From positions 558,001 through 622,000 of the forward strand of contig CAJTQI010000001.1 of NCBI GenBank assembly GCA_910578645.1: 64,000 nt of DNA, read 5' to 3'. The position numbers and the translations under genes were made by a program. Positions 1 to 9,210 of the stretch are shown here, in pieces. Origin of the DNA: an uncultured Lachnospiraceae bacterium (lineage in GTDB: Bacteria > Bacillota > Clostridia > Lachnospirales > Lachnospiraceae). Below the pieces are notes generated by a model. It made no database searches. It was not told where the DNA came from and saw nothing but the letters and a program-made list of their open reading frames with translations. How positions within the stretch are numbered: the stretch's first letter is position 1; each line of letters opens with the position of its first letter.

Positions 1-1
1 A

Positions 2-1012
2 GAAAAGGTTGCCCAATATGTGGGGGCAAAATATGCTGTCGCTGTTTCAAGTGGTACTGCTGCGTTACATGCTGCATGTGCAGCAGCAGGCATACAAGAA
101 GATGATGAAGTCATTACTACTCCCATCACATGGGTTTCTTCCGCGAATGCAGCGTTTTATTGTGGCGGGAGGCCTGTTTTTGCAGATATTGATAAAGATA
201 CTTACAATATTAGCCCGGATGAGATTGAAAAAAAAATTACGAAGCATACGAAAGCGATTATTCCGGTTCATTATGCCGGGCAGCCATGTGATATGGCGAA
301 TACACATGAGATTGCCCAAGCACATGGATTGACGGTAATTGAAGATGCGGCGCATGCCATTGGCGCTATATATAAGGGATGTAAAATAGGTGCTTTATCA
401 GATATGACTATTTTTAGTTTTCATCCGGTTAAGCAGATTACGACTTGTGAGGGCGGGATGGTATGTACTAATAACAAGGAACTGTATGAAAAACTAAAGT
501 TGTTCCGTGCATACGGTATGGTCAAATCGCAAACAACCATGGAACAGGAAGGACCATGGTTTTCTGATGAAATGTCGTTGGGATATAATTATAGGCTATC
601 AGACGTACAGTGCGCCCTGGGAATCAGCCAGATGAGAAAAATAGATAAATTAATTGAACGGCGGCGGGAAATTGCGCGTATATATGATTTTGAGTTTCAA
701 AATGTAGAGGGGATTGTTGTGCCAAAACAATCACCTGATGGTATAAGCGCATACCATTTATATCCAATTCAGGTAGATGCTGATAAGAGAAAAGATTTGT
801 ATATGCAGTTTAGGGAAGCCGGGATAGGTGTGGGAGTGCATTATTATCCTGTTTATAAAAATACTTATTATCAGGTAAGTGGTTATAAGGATATATGTTG
901 CAAAATAAGTGAACAGTTTTATGAAAGGGAATTGTCGTTACCGGTACATTATAAAGTTACTGATGATGAGGTTGACTATATTGTGGAAACAACGAAGAAA
1001 TTATTGGCTTAA
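2..1012 (+). CDS. pseC: PseC-like PLP aminotransferase (5' end outside window)
   Basis: DegT/DnrJ/EryC1/StrS-family sugar aminotransferase. It most resembles PseC, which transaminates a UDP-4-keto-6-deoxy-N-acetyl-L-altrosamine intermediate in pseudaminic acid synthesis. The open frame runs from base 2, so the true start lies upstream; an internal GTG at 20 is not a credible start because coding similarity continues before it. Visible family features are the S-S-G-T-A-A-L phosphate-binding segment, the E-D-A-A-H-A-I-G block, and F-S-F-H-P-V-K-Q-I-T-T-x-E-G-G with the PLP lysine at bases 431-433. The C-terminal S-x-P-V-H segment is also typical. It is followed after 12 bases by a formyltransferase, as expected if the new 4-amino group is then acylated. 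The exact substrate is inferred; other 4-aminosugar aminotransferases of the family are possible. Confidence 0.82.
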   Translation, partial: EKVAQYVGAKYAVAVSSGTAALHAACAAAGIQEDDEVITTPITWVSSANAAFYCGGRPVFADIDKDTYNISPDEIEKKITKHTKAIIPVHYAGQPCDMANTHEIAQAHGLTVIEDAAHAIGAIYKGCKIGALSDMTIFSFHPVKQITTCEGGMVCTNNKELYEKLKLFRAYGMVKSQTTMEQEGPWFSDEMSLGYNYRLSDVQCALGISQMRKIDKLIERRREIARIYDFEFQNVEGIVVPKQSPDGISAYHLYPIQVDADKRKDLYMQFREAGIGVGVHYYPVYKNTYYQVSGYKDICCKISEQFYERELSLPVHYKVTDDEVDYIVETTKKLLA

Positions 1013-1024
1013 GGAGTTTAGGAT

Positions 1025-1840
1025 ATGAAGGTATGTATAGCCGGGAAAAATGACATTGCTGTGGATTCGTTGGTATATTTAGTGGAAGATAAGATTGTTG
1101 CTGCAGAAGATTTATTGGTTCTCCCCAACCAATGTGTTACGGAAGAAGATACATGGCAGAAATCATTGATTAAGGCAGCGCGTAAATATGATATTCCAAT
1201 AGTGGGATTAGAAGATTTATACGAAATAGAAGATTTGGTTTTTATTTCATTGCAGTATGAAAAAATTGTTGTGCCAAAGAAATTTAAAAGTAAGAAATTA
1301 TACAATTTACATTTTTCACCATTGCCCAAGTATAAAGGGATGTATACTTCTATTCTGCCTCTTATAAATGGAGAGACAGTGTCAGGAGTAACGATTCATG
1401 AGATGGCAGAGGTGGTTGATAGTGGGGATATCATTAGTCAGGTGCTTTTTGATATCGGATTACAGGATACAGAGAGAGATTTGTATTTCAAATATTTGTC
1501 TTATGGTTTAGAGCTGTTTAAGGAAACCGTTCCAAAACTTATATCGGGGAAATATGTGGCAACGCCACAGGCAGGAATTGGTGCTACAATTAGCTATGCA
1601 AGCGATTTGAAATATAAAGAAGCTGATATTGATTTAAGGAGAACTTCTTTTGAAATCCACAATAGGATACGTGCCTTTATTTTTGAAGAATTTCAATTAC
1701 CGGAAATTAAAGGGTATAGGATATATAAGAGTATATTGACGGATGAAAAGAAAACAGCGCGCATGTTTGAACCGAATGACTTTTATATAGAGATTACAGG
1801 GATTGATGGGTATATTATTAAAGCATATTATAGAAAGTAA
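1025..1840 (+). CDS. Formyltransferase, probably acting on an amino sugar
   Basis: A 271-residue formyl transferase-fold protein related to methionyl-tRNA and sugar N-formyltransferases. The catalytic triad pattern is visible: Asn94 and His96 in Y-N-L-H-F-S-P-L-P, and Asp132 in V-V-D-S-G-D-I-I. The N-terminal half is compact and lacks the long C-terminal tRNA-binding domain of Fmt. It starts 12 bases after a PseC-like aminotransferase with an AAGGAG-type site. The natural reading is 10-formyl-THF-dependent formylation of the nucleotide-linked 4-amino sugar made by that enzyme, where PseH would normally acetylate. Chemistry is well supported; the substrate is inferred from position. Confidence 0.8.
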   Translation: MKVCIAGKNDIAVDSLVYLVEDKIVAAEDLLVLPNQCVTEEDTWQKSLIKAARKYDIPIVGLEDLYEIEDLVFISLQYEKIVVPKKFKSKKLYNLHFSPLPKYKGMYTSILPLINGETVSGVTIHEMAEVVDSGDIISQVLFDIGLQDTERDLYFKYLSYGLELFKETVPKLISGKYVATPQAGIGATISYASDLKYKEADIDLRRTSFEIHNRIRAFIFEEFQLPEIKGYRIYKSILTDEKKTARMFEPNDFYIEITGIDGYIIKAYYRK

Positions 1841-1857
1841 ATTGGAGAAACAGAGAT

Positions 1858-2784
1858 ATGGATATGATTTATAAAAATACTGAAGAAGAGAAGAAATTGG
1901 CCAGGAGAATATTTTTGAATGAGTTGGCTGAGTGTGAAAAATTCCCTAAATATATCATGATAGAGCCTGTCGATGTCTGTAACGCAAGATGTGTCATGTG
2001 CAATGCCGGAAAGCATATGCAAAAGAATAAAGGAAATGTAATGGCAATGGAATTATTTGAAAATATTGCCATGCAGATTAAGCCGTATGCTGAATGGATT
2101 GAAATGGTTACGTTGGTTGGCAGAGGGGAATCACTTTTAGACCGTACGTTGGAGCTTAAGGTAAAGAGGCTAAGAGAAATTGGAATTAAGAGGGTTCAGT
2201 TATCCACCAATGCAGCATTGTTAGAAGAAGACCGCATAGTTGGATTATTTGAAAGCGGGTTAAATGATTTGAGGATTTCTATTGATTCAATCCGCAAAGA
2301 TGTTTTTGAGAAGATTAGAAGAGGTTTAATCTTTGAAAAAGTCATTGAAAATACAGAAAAGGCAATTAGAATTCGTGATGAAAGGTATCCAGATATCCCG
2401 ATTAGAATCCGTGCAGTTGAACTTCCTGAAAATCGGGAGGAACGAGATGAGTGGACAGCGTTCTGGAAGGAAAGATTATCAGATATTGATATGGCGCAAT
2501 TTATGCCATATTCAGCGAAAGAGGCAGGGGAGATAGATAATATTGCTGCAAAATATCCGTGCATTTCAGTTTTCTCGACATTGGTTATCCGTTCATTGGG
2601 ACAAGTAAATTTGTGTTGTGCGGATTTATTGGGTGAAATGGAATTAGGAAATATTAAGGAAACATCTCTTGCCGATATATGGCAAAGTGAACAATTCCGT
2701 ATGATTCGTAAAATGCATTTAGAGAAAAACAGGGACCAAATTACATTGTGCCAAGGATGTGAGTTATGGGGAGAAACAAAATAG
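1858..2784 (+). CDS. Radical SAM protein with SPASM-like C-terminus (1 of 3)
   Basis: A 308-residue radical SAM enzyme. The CxxxCxxC [4Fe-4S] motif is at Cys41, Cys45 and Cys48, in V-C-N-A-R-C-V-M-C. The C-terminus has the twitch/SPASM pattern: a Cys near an aliphatic strand, then G-Q-V-N-L-C-C, an L-G-N-I-K segment, I-W-x-S and a final C-x-x-C. This predicts an auxiliary cluster. It sits 17 bases after the formyltransferase and ends just before a Rossmann-methyltransferase gene. Family members modify peptides, sugars or lipids. Here the glycan context points to a sugar or nucleotide-sugar intermediate, but the reaction cannot be assigned. Confidence 0.85.
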   Translation: MDMIYKNTEEEKKLARRIFLNELAECEKFPKYIMIEPVDVCNARCVMCNAGKHMQKNKGNVMAMELFENIAMQIKPYAEWIEMVTLVGRGESLLDRTLELKVKRLREIGIKRVQLSTNAALLEEDRIVGLFESGLNDLRISIDSIRKDVFEKIRRGLIFEKVIENTEKAIRIRDERYPDIPIRIRAVELPENREERDEWTAFWKERLSDIDMAQFMPYSAKEAGEIDNIAAKYPCISVFSTLVIRSLGQVNLCCADLLGEMELGNIKETSLADIWQSEQFRMIRKMHLEKNRDQITLCQGCELWGETK

Positions 2785-2800
2785 AAAGGCGGCAGCTTTT

Positions 2801-3853
2801 ATGGAACGGGTTGTAATTTATGGTGCAGGAAATGTGGGGAAAAGCCTGTATTTTTATCTGAGAAAACAAAAAGACTATGAGTGCTTATTTTTTGTAGATG
2901 GCAATAAGAACAAAGAAGGTGGGGTCTTTGAGGGGCTTCCTATTAAATCGCCGGATATTTTAGAAGAACTGAAAGATATCCAAGTTATTATTGCAAGTAT
3001 TTATTGGAGAGAAATATTAGAAAAAATAAAAGGAATTGATGGGATAAAAATATCTGTTTATAAGCCCAAAATGGCGGATGTTTTATTAAGTGATGCGAAG
3101 GGGATTGAGGAAGTACAGGAACGGGATGATTTTGATGTTGTCAGGAAGCAGTTAGGGAAAAGAACAATAGACTTGGGAGCTTTTTTTCAGGATTATCAGC
3201 AAATAAAGTGTAAGGAACTTACTTTCTTGCCTGGTGGCTCAAGTGTATTGGATTATGCCTTTCTAAAGACTTTGGCTATAAAATATAATTGTAGGAATTA
3301 TTTGGAAATAGGAACCTACATAGGGGAAAGCATAAATGTGTTATCAGACTGCTGCGAAAAGCTATACAGCATTACTGCCCCGGAGGATGGGGAGTTTTCT
3401 ATGGATGAATACTGTAAGAAGCGAGAATTACCTAATTATAGCGAGCGGCTTGCATACAGTGATAAGATAAGGCATTTTTACTGTGATTCAAAGGTGTTCG
3501 ATTATTCAAAGATTCAGGATAGCGTTGATTTATATTTTATTGATGGTGACCATACCTACAATGGTGTGTATGCTGATACGAGAAATATTTTTGAAGTTAG
3601 AAACGGGAAATCAATTGTCGTATGGCATGACTTTCGTAAAAGTACATTCCAATACAATCAGGAAGTAGTAAGCGCTGTAAAAGATATCTTAGGTGATGAC
3701 TTTCGCAATGTGTTTGTGACAAACGGGAATCTTTGTGGGGTATATTTACCAAATGATTATATACAAGATTTTAAATTGAAAGAGTTAAAGTATGAGAGGT
3801 GTGCAGATTTATACACCTATGATGTTATTTTAGAGAATTGCCAGATTAAATAG
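2801..3853 (+). CDS. Rossmann-module / class I methyltransferase fusion
   Basis: A 350-residue protein. Residues about 1-100 form a Rossmann-like module (V-V-I-Y-G-A-G-N-V-G, then F-V-D-x-N and G-L-P-I-K-S-P-D). Residues about 150-330 resemble a Methyltransf_24-type SAM methyltransferase, with L-E-I-G-T-Y-I-G-E-S as SAM motif I and Y-F-I-D-G-D-H-T-Y as the acidic motif. I chose the ATG at 2801, preceded by GAAAGGCGG, over the longer frame from 2759, which would overlap the previous gene by 26 bases and add an unrelated leader. A sugar O- or C-methyltransferase role is inferred from fold and neighbours. Confidence 0.75.
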   Translation: MERVVIYGAGNVGKSLYFYLRKQKDYECLFFVDGNKNKEGGVFEGLPIKSPDILEELKDIQVIIASIYWREILEKIKGIDGIKISVYKPKMADVLLSDAKGIEEVQERDDFDVVRKQLGKRTIDLGAFFQDYQQIKCKELTFLPGGSSVLDYAFLKTLAIKYNCRNYLEIGTYIGESINVLSDCCEKLYSITAPEDGEFSMDEYCKKRELPNYSERLAYSDKIRHFYCDSKVFDYSKIQDSVDLYFIDGDHTYNGVYADTRNIFEVRNGKSIVVWHDFRKSTFQYNQEVVSAVKDILGDDFRNVFVTNGNLCGVYLPNDYIQDFKLKELKYERCADLYTYDVILENCQIK

Positions 3854-3875
3854 TATGAAAGCGGCGGGTGGTTAT

Positions 3876-4949
3876 ATGCAGAATAATACAGCAGAAAATA
3901 TAAGGATGGATTCCCATAAACTGATTTACCATCCGGAAACAGTAGGGAAGTGGCTGAAAGGAGACAATATTTATCCGATTGAAATCGAAATATCTCCTAG
4001 CGGTGCTTGCAATCATAGATGTGTGTTCTGTGCGGTGGACTATATTGGGTACCAACCGGATTTTTTGGATAAGAATATTATCTTGCGAGATATATCGCAG
4101 ATGAGTAAGCATGGGCTGAAAAGTGTTGTCTGTTCTGGTGAAGGGGAACCGCTTTTAAATAAAGATATGCCTGACATTGCAAATAGCATTAAAGCATGCG
4201 GCGTGGATGTAGCTATGAGTTCTAATGGGGTGCTGCTGACAAAGGAGATAGCAGGTGATTGCCTTGGCGCGTTTACATGGATACGTTTCAGTGTTGCCAG
4301 TATGGAAGAGGAATCGTATCATAAGATTCAAAGAGGTAAAGATGAAGATTTAGATAAGGTTAAGGAAAATCTGGCAGAAGCTGTCAAGGTTAAGAGGGAT
4401 AAGAGGCTTAAAACAACTTTGGGTGTACAGTGCTTGTTGTTCCCGGAAAATATGAGGCAACTTCCGGATATGGCAAGGCAGCTTCGCGAGATTGGTGTTG
4501 ATTATTTGACGGTTAAACCATATTCCCAACATTTACATAGTGAGAATACGTTTCAGATTGATTATATGGAAATGATGGAATTAGGACGTGAAATTAGGCA
4601 GTATGCAACGGAAGATTTTTCTGTTTATTTTAGAGCGGAAGCAATGAAAAAGATGCATCATGGGAAGAGTTATCAGCATTGTTATGGGCTGCCTTTTATG
4701 ACACATATTGATGCAAAAGGGAACGTGTGGCCTTGTATAGCCCATATTGGAACGCAGGAGTTTTGTTACGGAAATATTTATAGGCAGACATTTGAAGAAA
4801 TATGGGAAGGCAAAGAACGACAGGAAGTTATACAGAAATTGAATGCATTGGATATCAATAAAGTTTGCCGGGAAGCATGCCGGTTAGACGAAATTAATAA
4901 ATATCTTCATGAATTAAAGCATCCGGGAGAACATGTAAATTTCATTTAG
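3876..4949 (+). CDS. Radical SAM protein with SPASM-like C-terminus (2 of 3)
   Basis: A radical SAM enzyme of about 357 residues. The cluster motif is A-C-N-H-R-C-V-F-C (Cys45, Cys49, Cys52 from this start), followed by a G-E-G-E-P-L motif-II-like segment. The C-terminal region has a Cys in H-C-Y-G-L-P, D-A-K-G-N-V-W-P-C, and further cysteines near the end, consistent with a SPASM domain. ATG 3876 follows GGCGGGTGG; ATG 3855 is an alternative with no clear ribosome site. It ends in H-V-N-F-I, nearly the same tail as the third radical SAM protein (H-I-N-F-I), which suggests the two are paralogues. Its substrate is unknown. Confidence 0.85.
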   Translation: MQNNTAENIRMDSHKLIYHPETVGKWLKGDNIYPIEIEISPSGACNHRCVFCAVDYIGYQPDFLDKNIILRDISQMSKHGLKSVVCSGEGEPLLNKDMPDIANSIKACGVDVAMSSNGVLLTKEIAGDCLGAFTWIRFSVASMEEESYHKIQRGKDEDLDKVKENLAEAVKVKRDKRLKTTLGVQCLLFPENMRQLPDMARQLREIGVDYLTVKPYSQHLHSENTFQIDYMEMMELGREIRQYATEDFSVYFRAEAMKKMHHGKSYQHCYGLPFMTHIDAKGNVWPCIAHIGTQEFCYGNIYRQTFEEIWEGKERQEVIQKLNALDINKVCREACRLDEINKYLHELKHPGEHVNFI

Positions 4950-4962
4950 AAAGGCAGAGGCT

Positions 4963-7140
4963 GTGTTAAAGAGAGCAATTGAGCAATTGGCAGTATATAA
5001 AATTGAGGAGGATACAGAGGAATTGCCCATAGGCGGCCTGCATAGTCTGTATTTGGAGAAAACATCAGAAATTATATATATTGTTAAGAACAGTGCATTG
5101 TATGGAATTATATCTACAGGGGAAGTGTTTCGGCACAGCCTAAATATGGATGTGAAGATTAATAAGGATTTTACTGTCCTTACAGGCTTCAATGTTATTC
5201 ATGCACACCAAATTTTCCGAAAAAGAGCTAATATTCATAAAATACCGGTGGTTAATGAGAGAGGAGAGCTGCTTGGAGATTATTCACGTTGGGATGATAT
5301 GCTCTACATTAAGCGGAATGGGGCATTGCTTAGCAGAATGGAATCTGTCGCGCAGATGCTTGCACAGTATGATATAGTATACATTGTAGAACCTGTTGAC
5401 AAACAATACATGGAATATTCACCATTATTAAAGTATTTGGAGCAATTTCAGGTTAGGCATCACGTATTGAAGAAAGACCAACTTGTGGGAAAATGGACAG
5501 AGCAGGCATTGTGTATATTTTCGGATGAAGATGAAAAACGTGGTAGCCTGTGCTTTTGTGAATTGGAATCTTCCAGGAATGAATCTTTTGGACACATTCA
5601 GAGAAGAGCGCGTTTTATAACATATAAAGATTTATTGAAACAAATTATACGTGAGGCGGAGTTGAATGCGTTGGGACTTGGAAGCGTCGATGCTGCATCT
5701 TATGCTAGGGTAGATGAAAAGGCAACTATTTTGCTTTCAGTATTAAAAGATAAGGGGATAAAATGCTTCCGGCTATATAAAGATGAGCCTGTACAGACAG
5801 AATATGGGAAAGATTTTAATTATAAGGCGAAAGAAAGATTAAAGAGATATCCGATTGATCCGGAGTCAACATGGCCGAAGAAAAAGGAAAATGAAAAATT
5901 TTATGATGAGTTATATAGGCAGGATGATTATGAAAGAGAAATAGCCCAAAAAGAAATTTTTGATGCAAATAGTGTATTTGGCTATAAGAAAGATATCACA
6001 GGAGAATATTTTAATGCAAGAGATGGAAGAAGAATAACTTGTTTTCAGCCCGAGGAATATATAGGAACAATTTATTGTTTTGGACCGTGCACGGTTATGG
6101 GCGGGTTTGTTGAGGATCAGTATACTTTTGAAAGTTATCTGCAGCAGAAACTGCTACAAAAAGGATATAGATACAGGGTGGAAAATTACGGGACAACACT
6201 GCGCCCCGATGCGGCATTGGACAGTAGATTACAGGAAATTGATAAGTTTTCTGCTAATGATATCGTGTTGATATTAGGGCGTCAGGGAGAGATGATTGAT
6301 GTGCCAGGCAGTTCTTTAGAGAAAATATTTGAAAGGAACAAGATACCTATCGAATGGGTAACAGATTCCTATATGCACTGTAACCATAAAGCTAATGAAC
6401 GGATAGCGGACAGCCTATTGGAGATGATTGAGCCTAGTTTGGCAAGTGGAAAAGAGGAGGACAGTGGCAGCAGAGAAATCAAGATAGATTTTCATGAAAT
6501 TATGAAGCATTATGTACAAGACAAATATCTGCGTTTGTATTTCAGGGATTTTCCATATGGTGCATATAGTACAATTGGCGCGATTGTCATGAACTGTAAT
6601 CCTTTTAGCAAGGGGCACCGCTATCTGATTGAGCAGGCGTGCCGCCAAGTAGAACTTTTGATTATATTTGTGGTTGAAGAGGATTTGTCTGTGTTTCCTT
6701 TTGAGGAACGTTTTAAGCTGATTGCAGAAGGAACAAAAGATTTAAAGAATGTTATGATGGTACCAAGCGGTGACTTTATCCTTTCTAAAAATAATTTCCA
6801 GGAATACTTTACAAAAGAGGAGGATAAAGTAATCGCATTGAATGCGGAGTATGATATCAATGTATTTGCGGATTACATAGCCGAACCGCTTCATATTACG
6901 CATCGTTTTGCAGGAGAGGAACCAGAAGACCGGGTAACGTCAATTTATAATACAGCGATGAGAAAAATTCTTCCGCAGAAGGGGATTACATTTGTGGAGA
7001 TACCAAGAATCAATGCTGGAAGTGAAATTATCAGTGCTTCCAAAGTACGAAAGTATCTGGAAGAAGAAAATTATGAGCGGGCGTTTGCATTTTTGCCTGA
7101 GACAACAAAGCAATATTTTGCACAGCAGATATGTATCTAA
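4963..7140 (+). CDS. Large CBS-like / SGNH-like / citrate-lyase-ligase-type nucleotidyltransferase
   Basis: A 725-residue multidomain protein with a GTG start preceded by AAGGCAGAGG. Residues about 1-130 look like a divergent CBS-type pair. Residues about 365-490 resemble a degenerate SGNH/GDSL-like fold (Y-C-F-G-P-C-T-V-M-G and a later V-T-D-S-Y-M-H). Residues about 537-725 match the C-terminal nucleotidyltransferase domain of citrate lyase ligase (CitC): I-V-M-N-C-N-P-F-S-K-G-H-R-Y-L-I-E replaces the usual N-P-F-T-x-G-H, and I-S-A-S-K-V-R is present near the end. No citrate lyase genes are nearby. A paralogue lies at 20859. It probably transfers a nucleotidyl group to a glycan precursor, but this is inference. 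Confidence 0.7.
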   Translation: MLKRAIEQLAVYKIEEDTEELPIGGLHSLYLEKTSEIIYIVKNSALYGIISTGEVFRHSLNMDVKINKDFTVLTGFNVIHAHQIFRKRANIHKIPVVNERGELLGDYSRWDDMLYIKRNGALLSRMESVAQMLAQYDIVYIVEPVDKQYMEYSPLLKYLEQFQVRHHVLKKDQLVGKWTEQALCIFSDEDEKRGSLCFCELESSRNESFGHIQRRARFITYKDLLKQIIREAELNALGLGSVDAASYARVDEKATILLSVLKDKGIKCFRLYKDEPVQTEYGKDFNYKAKERLKRYPIDPESTWPKKKENEKFYDELYRQDDYEREIAQKEIFDANSVFGYKKDITGEYFNARDGRRITCFQPEEYIGTIYCFGPCTVMGGFVEDQYTFESYLQQKLLQKGYRYRVENYGTTLRPDAALDSRLQEIDKFSANDIVLILGRQGEMIDVPGSSLEKIFERNKIPIEWVTDSYMHCNHKANERIADSLLEMIEPSLASGKEEDSGSREIKIDFHEIMKHYVQDKYLRLYFRDFPYGAYSTIGAIVMNCNPFSKGHRYLIEQACRQVELLIIFVVEEDLSVFPFEERFKLIAEGTKDLKNVMMVPSGDFILSKNNFQEYFTKEEDKVIALNAEYDINVFADYIAEPLHITHRFAGEEPEDRVTSIYNTAMRKILPQKGITFVEIPRINAGSEIISASKVRKYLEEENYERAFAFLPETTKQYFAQQICI

Positions 7141-7246
7141 AAATAAGATATTTTTGGTTTTCTATTTTAACTATCTTGCAGGTGAGTCTGTGATGTGAAT
7201 TGAAAAAGTATGTAAAATAAATTTAACTGGTAATAGGAGAATACAG

Positions 7247-8317
7247 ATGGAAAAAGCAACGCCATACAGTAATTTGAAAATATTTGCCCATGCAGAGGCA
7301 CTCAACCAGATTGGAGAAGGCAGAAGAATTGCGCCGATTTATGTCCGTATTAAACCTACTAACTATTGTAACCATAAGTGCTATTACTGTAGTTACGCCG
7401 ATAGTGCGCTTGGACTGCGCGACTCTGTAAACAGGCAGGACCAGATTCCACGGGATAAAATGAGGGAAATTATTGGTGATATGGCTAATATGGGAGTTAA
7501 GGCGGTAACTTTTAGTGGCGGTGGCGAGCCATTGGTATATCCGTATATTGTTGAAGCGATGCAGCAAGTTTTAGATGCAGGAATTGATTTGTCAATTATT
7601 ACAAATGGACAGTTATTGCAGGGAGAGCGGGCAGAGGTGCTTGCGAAGGCTAAATGGGTAAGGGTTTCTTTTGATTCAGCTAACGCAGATACATATGCTA
7701 AGACAAGGAACCTTTCATTAAATGCGTTTGATGAAGTATGTAATAATATTTGTGAGTTCGCGAAGAAGAAACAGGAAAATTGTGAATTAGGGATTAATTT
7801 TGTTATTAACCATGAAAATGCTGACCAGGTATATAAGATGGCAGAAATGGTCAAGAAATTGGGGGTTAATCATATTAAATATACCGCTCGCGTTACTAAA
7901 GATTTGTTTGCTTACCACGAGCCTTTCAGGCAAAATGTGATAGAACAAATCAAACGTGCGAAAACTCAATTAGAGGATGAGAAGTTTAAAGTTATCAATA
8001 AATATGAGGGTGATTTTGATTCGGCATTGGTATTCCACCGTTGTTATGAGAAATGTTATATTAACAGGATTTTTACCGTGATAGCGGCGGACTGCAAGGT
8101 GTATTTCTGCCATGACAAAGCATATGTGAGCGAGGGTGCGGTAGGAGATTTGTGTGACCGTTCTTTTAAAGATTTATGGTTTTCGGAAGAAACTACGAAA
8201 AGATACCAGAATTTTAATCCGCAGGAGGAATGCAACCATCATTGCGTATACGATGACAGAAATGAGCTGCTGAATACGTTTTACAGTTTGGACAGAAACC
8301 ATATTAATTTCATCTAA
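7247..8317 (+). CDS. Radical SAM protein with SPASM-like C-terminus (3 of 3)
   Basis: A 356-residue radical SAM enzyme with C-N-H-K-C-Y-Y-C (Cys41, Cys45, Cys48) and F-S-G-G-G-E-P as motif II. The C-terminal part has R-C-Y-E-K-C-Y, D-C-K-V-Y-F-C-H and a closing C-N-H-H-C, consistent with SPASM auxiliary cluster ligands. An AATAGGAGAA site precedes the ATG. It lies directly upstream of the split transketolase N-terminal gene (18-base gap). It shares the ...N-F-I tail with the protein at 3876. Substrate unknown; the neighbourhood suggests sugar chemistry. Confidence 0.86.
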   Translation: MEKATPYSNLKIFAHAEALNQIGEGRRIAPIYVRIKPTNYCNHKCYYCSYADSALGLRDSVNRQDQIPRDKMREIIGDMANMGVKAVTFSGGGEPLVYPYIVEAMQQVLDAGIDLSIITNGQLLQGERAEVLAKAKWVRVSFDSANADTYAKTRNLSLNAFDEVCNNICEFAKKKQENCELGINFVINHENADQVYKMAEMVKKLGVNHIKYTARVTKDLFAYHEPFRQNVIEQIKRAKTQLEDEKFKVINKYEGDFDSALVFHRCYEKCYINRIFTVIAADCKVYFCHDKAYVSEGAVGDLCDRSFKDLWFSEETTKRYQNFNPQEECNHHCVYDDRNELLNTFYSLDRNHINFI

Positions 8318-8335
8318 AAGTATAGGAAGATTATT

Positions 8336-9157
8336 ATGACAGAAATAGAGAATATAGCGAAGGAAATCAGGAAGCAAATATATAGAATTGCGCATTTTGC
8401 TGGCGGCGGCCATATGGGAGCATCTTTTTCTATGGCAGATTTGATAAGCGTTTTGTATTTTGATGATGTACTGAAATATGATGCGTCTCATCCTGAATGG
8501 GAAGAGAGGGATAAATTTATTTTGAGCAAAGGACATGCTTGCTATGCTTTGTATGCAGCCCTTGCCAAAGCAGGGTATTTTCCGGAGGAGGAACTAAGAA
8601 GCGTAGGTCAGGCAGGCTCGAAGTTTGGCGGACATCCCAAGATGCATGATATTCCCGGCGTGGAAGCATCCACCGGTGCATTGGGACATGGATTGTCCTT
8701 TGCAATTGGAATAGCTTACGCAAATAAAACAGACCAAAAGAAAAGCCATGTCTATGTCGTTCTTGGGGACGGTGAGTGCCAGGAAGGTTCTGTGTGGGAG
8801 GGAGCATTATCCGCCCCTACATTAGGATTGGATAACCTGACAGTCATTGTGGACCATAATAAATTACAGGCTATGGATAACTTGGAAAACATTGTGCATA
8901 TGCAGCCGTTTGCAGATAAATGGAAAGCGTTTGGATGGAATGTGACAGAAATAGACGGACATAATTATACGGAGATTAAAGAGGCACTTTTGCTCAGAGA
9001 GCAGGGGAAACCGACACTGGTTATTGCGCATACGGTTAAAGGAAAGGGAGTCTCTTTTATGGAAAACGTCCCTATTTGGCATTACCGTATGCCAAACGAG
9101 CAGGAACTGCCTGTTTTAATGCGGGAACTTGGTCTGTCGGAAGAGGATTTGAAATAG
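8336..9157 (+). CDS. Transketolase N-terminal (TPP-binding) subunit
   Basis: A 273-residue protein equal to the N-terminal half of transketolase. Visible are G-G-G-H-M-G-A-S near the start, S-K-G-H-A, S-T-G-A-L-G-H-G-L, and the thiamine diphosphate motif G-D-G-E-C-Q-E-G-S followed by L-D-N-L-T-V-I-V-D-H-N. Its partner (pyrimidine-binding half) is at 13241, so an active site would form only as a heteromer. The two genes are separated by about 4 kb that holds a carbamoyltransferase, a small unknown gene and an SGNH-type gene. That layout suggests a dedicated two-carbon transfer on a special sugar rather than the central pentose pathway. That role is inferred. Confidence 0.9.
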   Translation: MTEIENIAKEIRKQIYRIAHFAGGGHMGASFSMADLISVLYFDDVLKYDASHPEWEERDKFILSKGHACYALYAALAKAGYFPEEELRSVGQAGSKFGGHPKMHDIPGVEASTGALGHGLSFAIGIAYANKTDQKKSHVYVVLGDGECQEGSVWEGALSAPTLGLDNLTVIVDHNKLQAMDNLENIVHMQPFADKWKAFGWNVTEIDGHNYTEIKEALLLREQGKPTLVIAHTVKGKGVSFMENVPIWHYRMPNEQELPVLMRELGLSEEDLK

Positions 9158-9210
9158 CGTTTATACATTGCAATGGTTACATAGAAATATGAAGGATAAG
9201 GAATTATGTT

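Noticed and set aside
4963..7140. Genuine citrate lyase ligase
   Set aside because: The CitC-like domain is clear, but no citD/citE/citF genes are near and the protein has large extra domains.
7393..7854. 153-codon minus-strand frame
   Set aside because: It lies inside a clear radical SAM gene on the + strand and has no recognisable motifs; it is a shadow.
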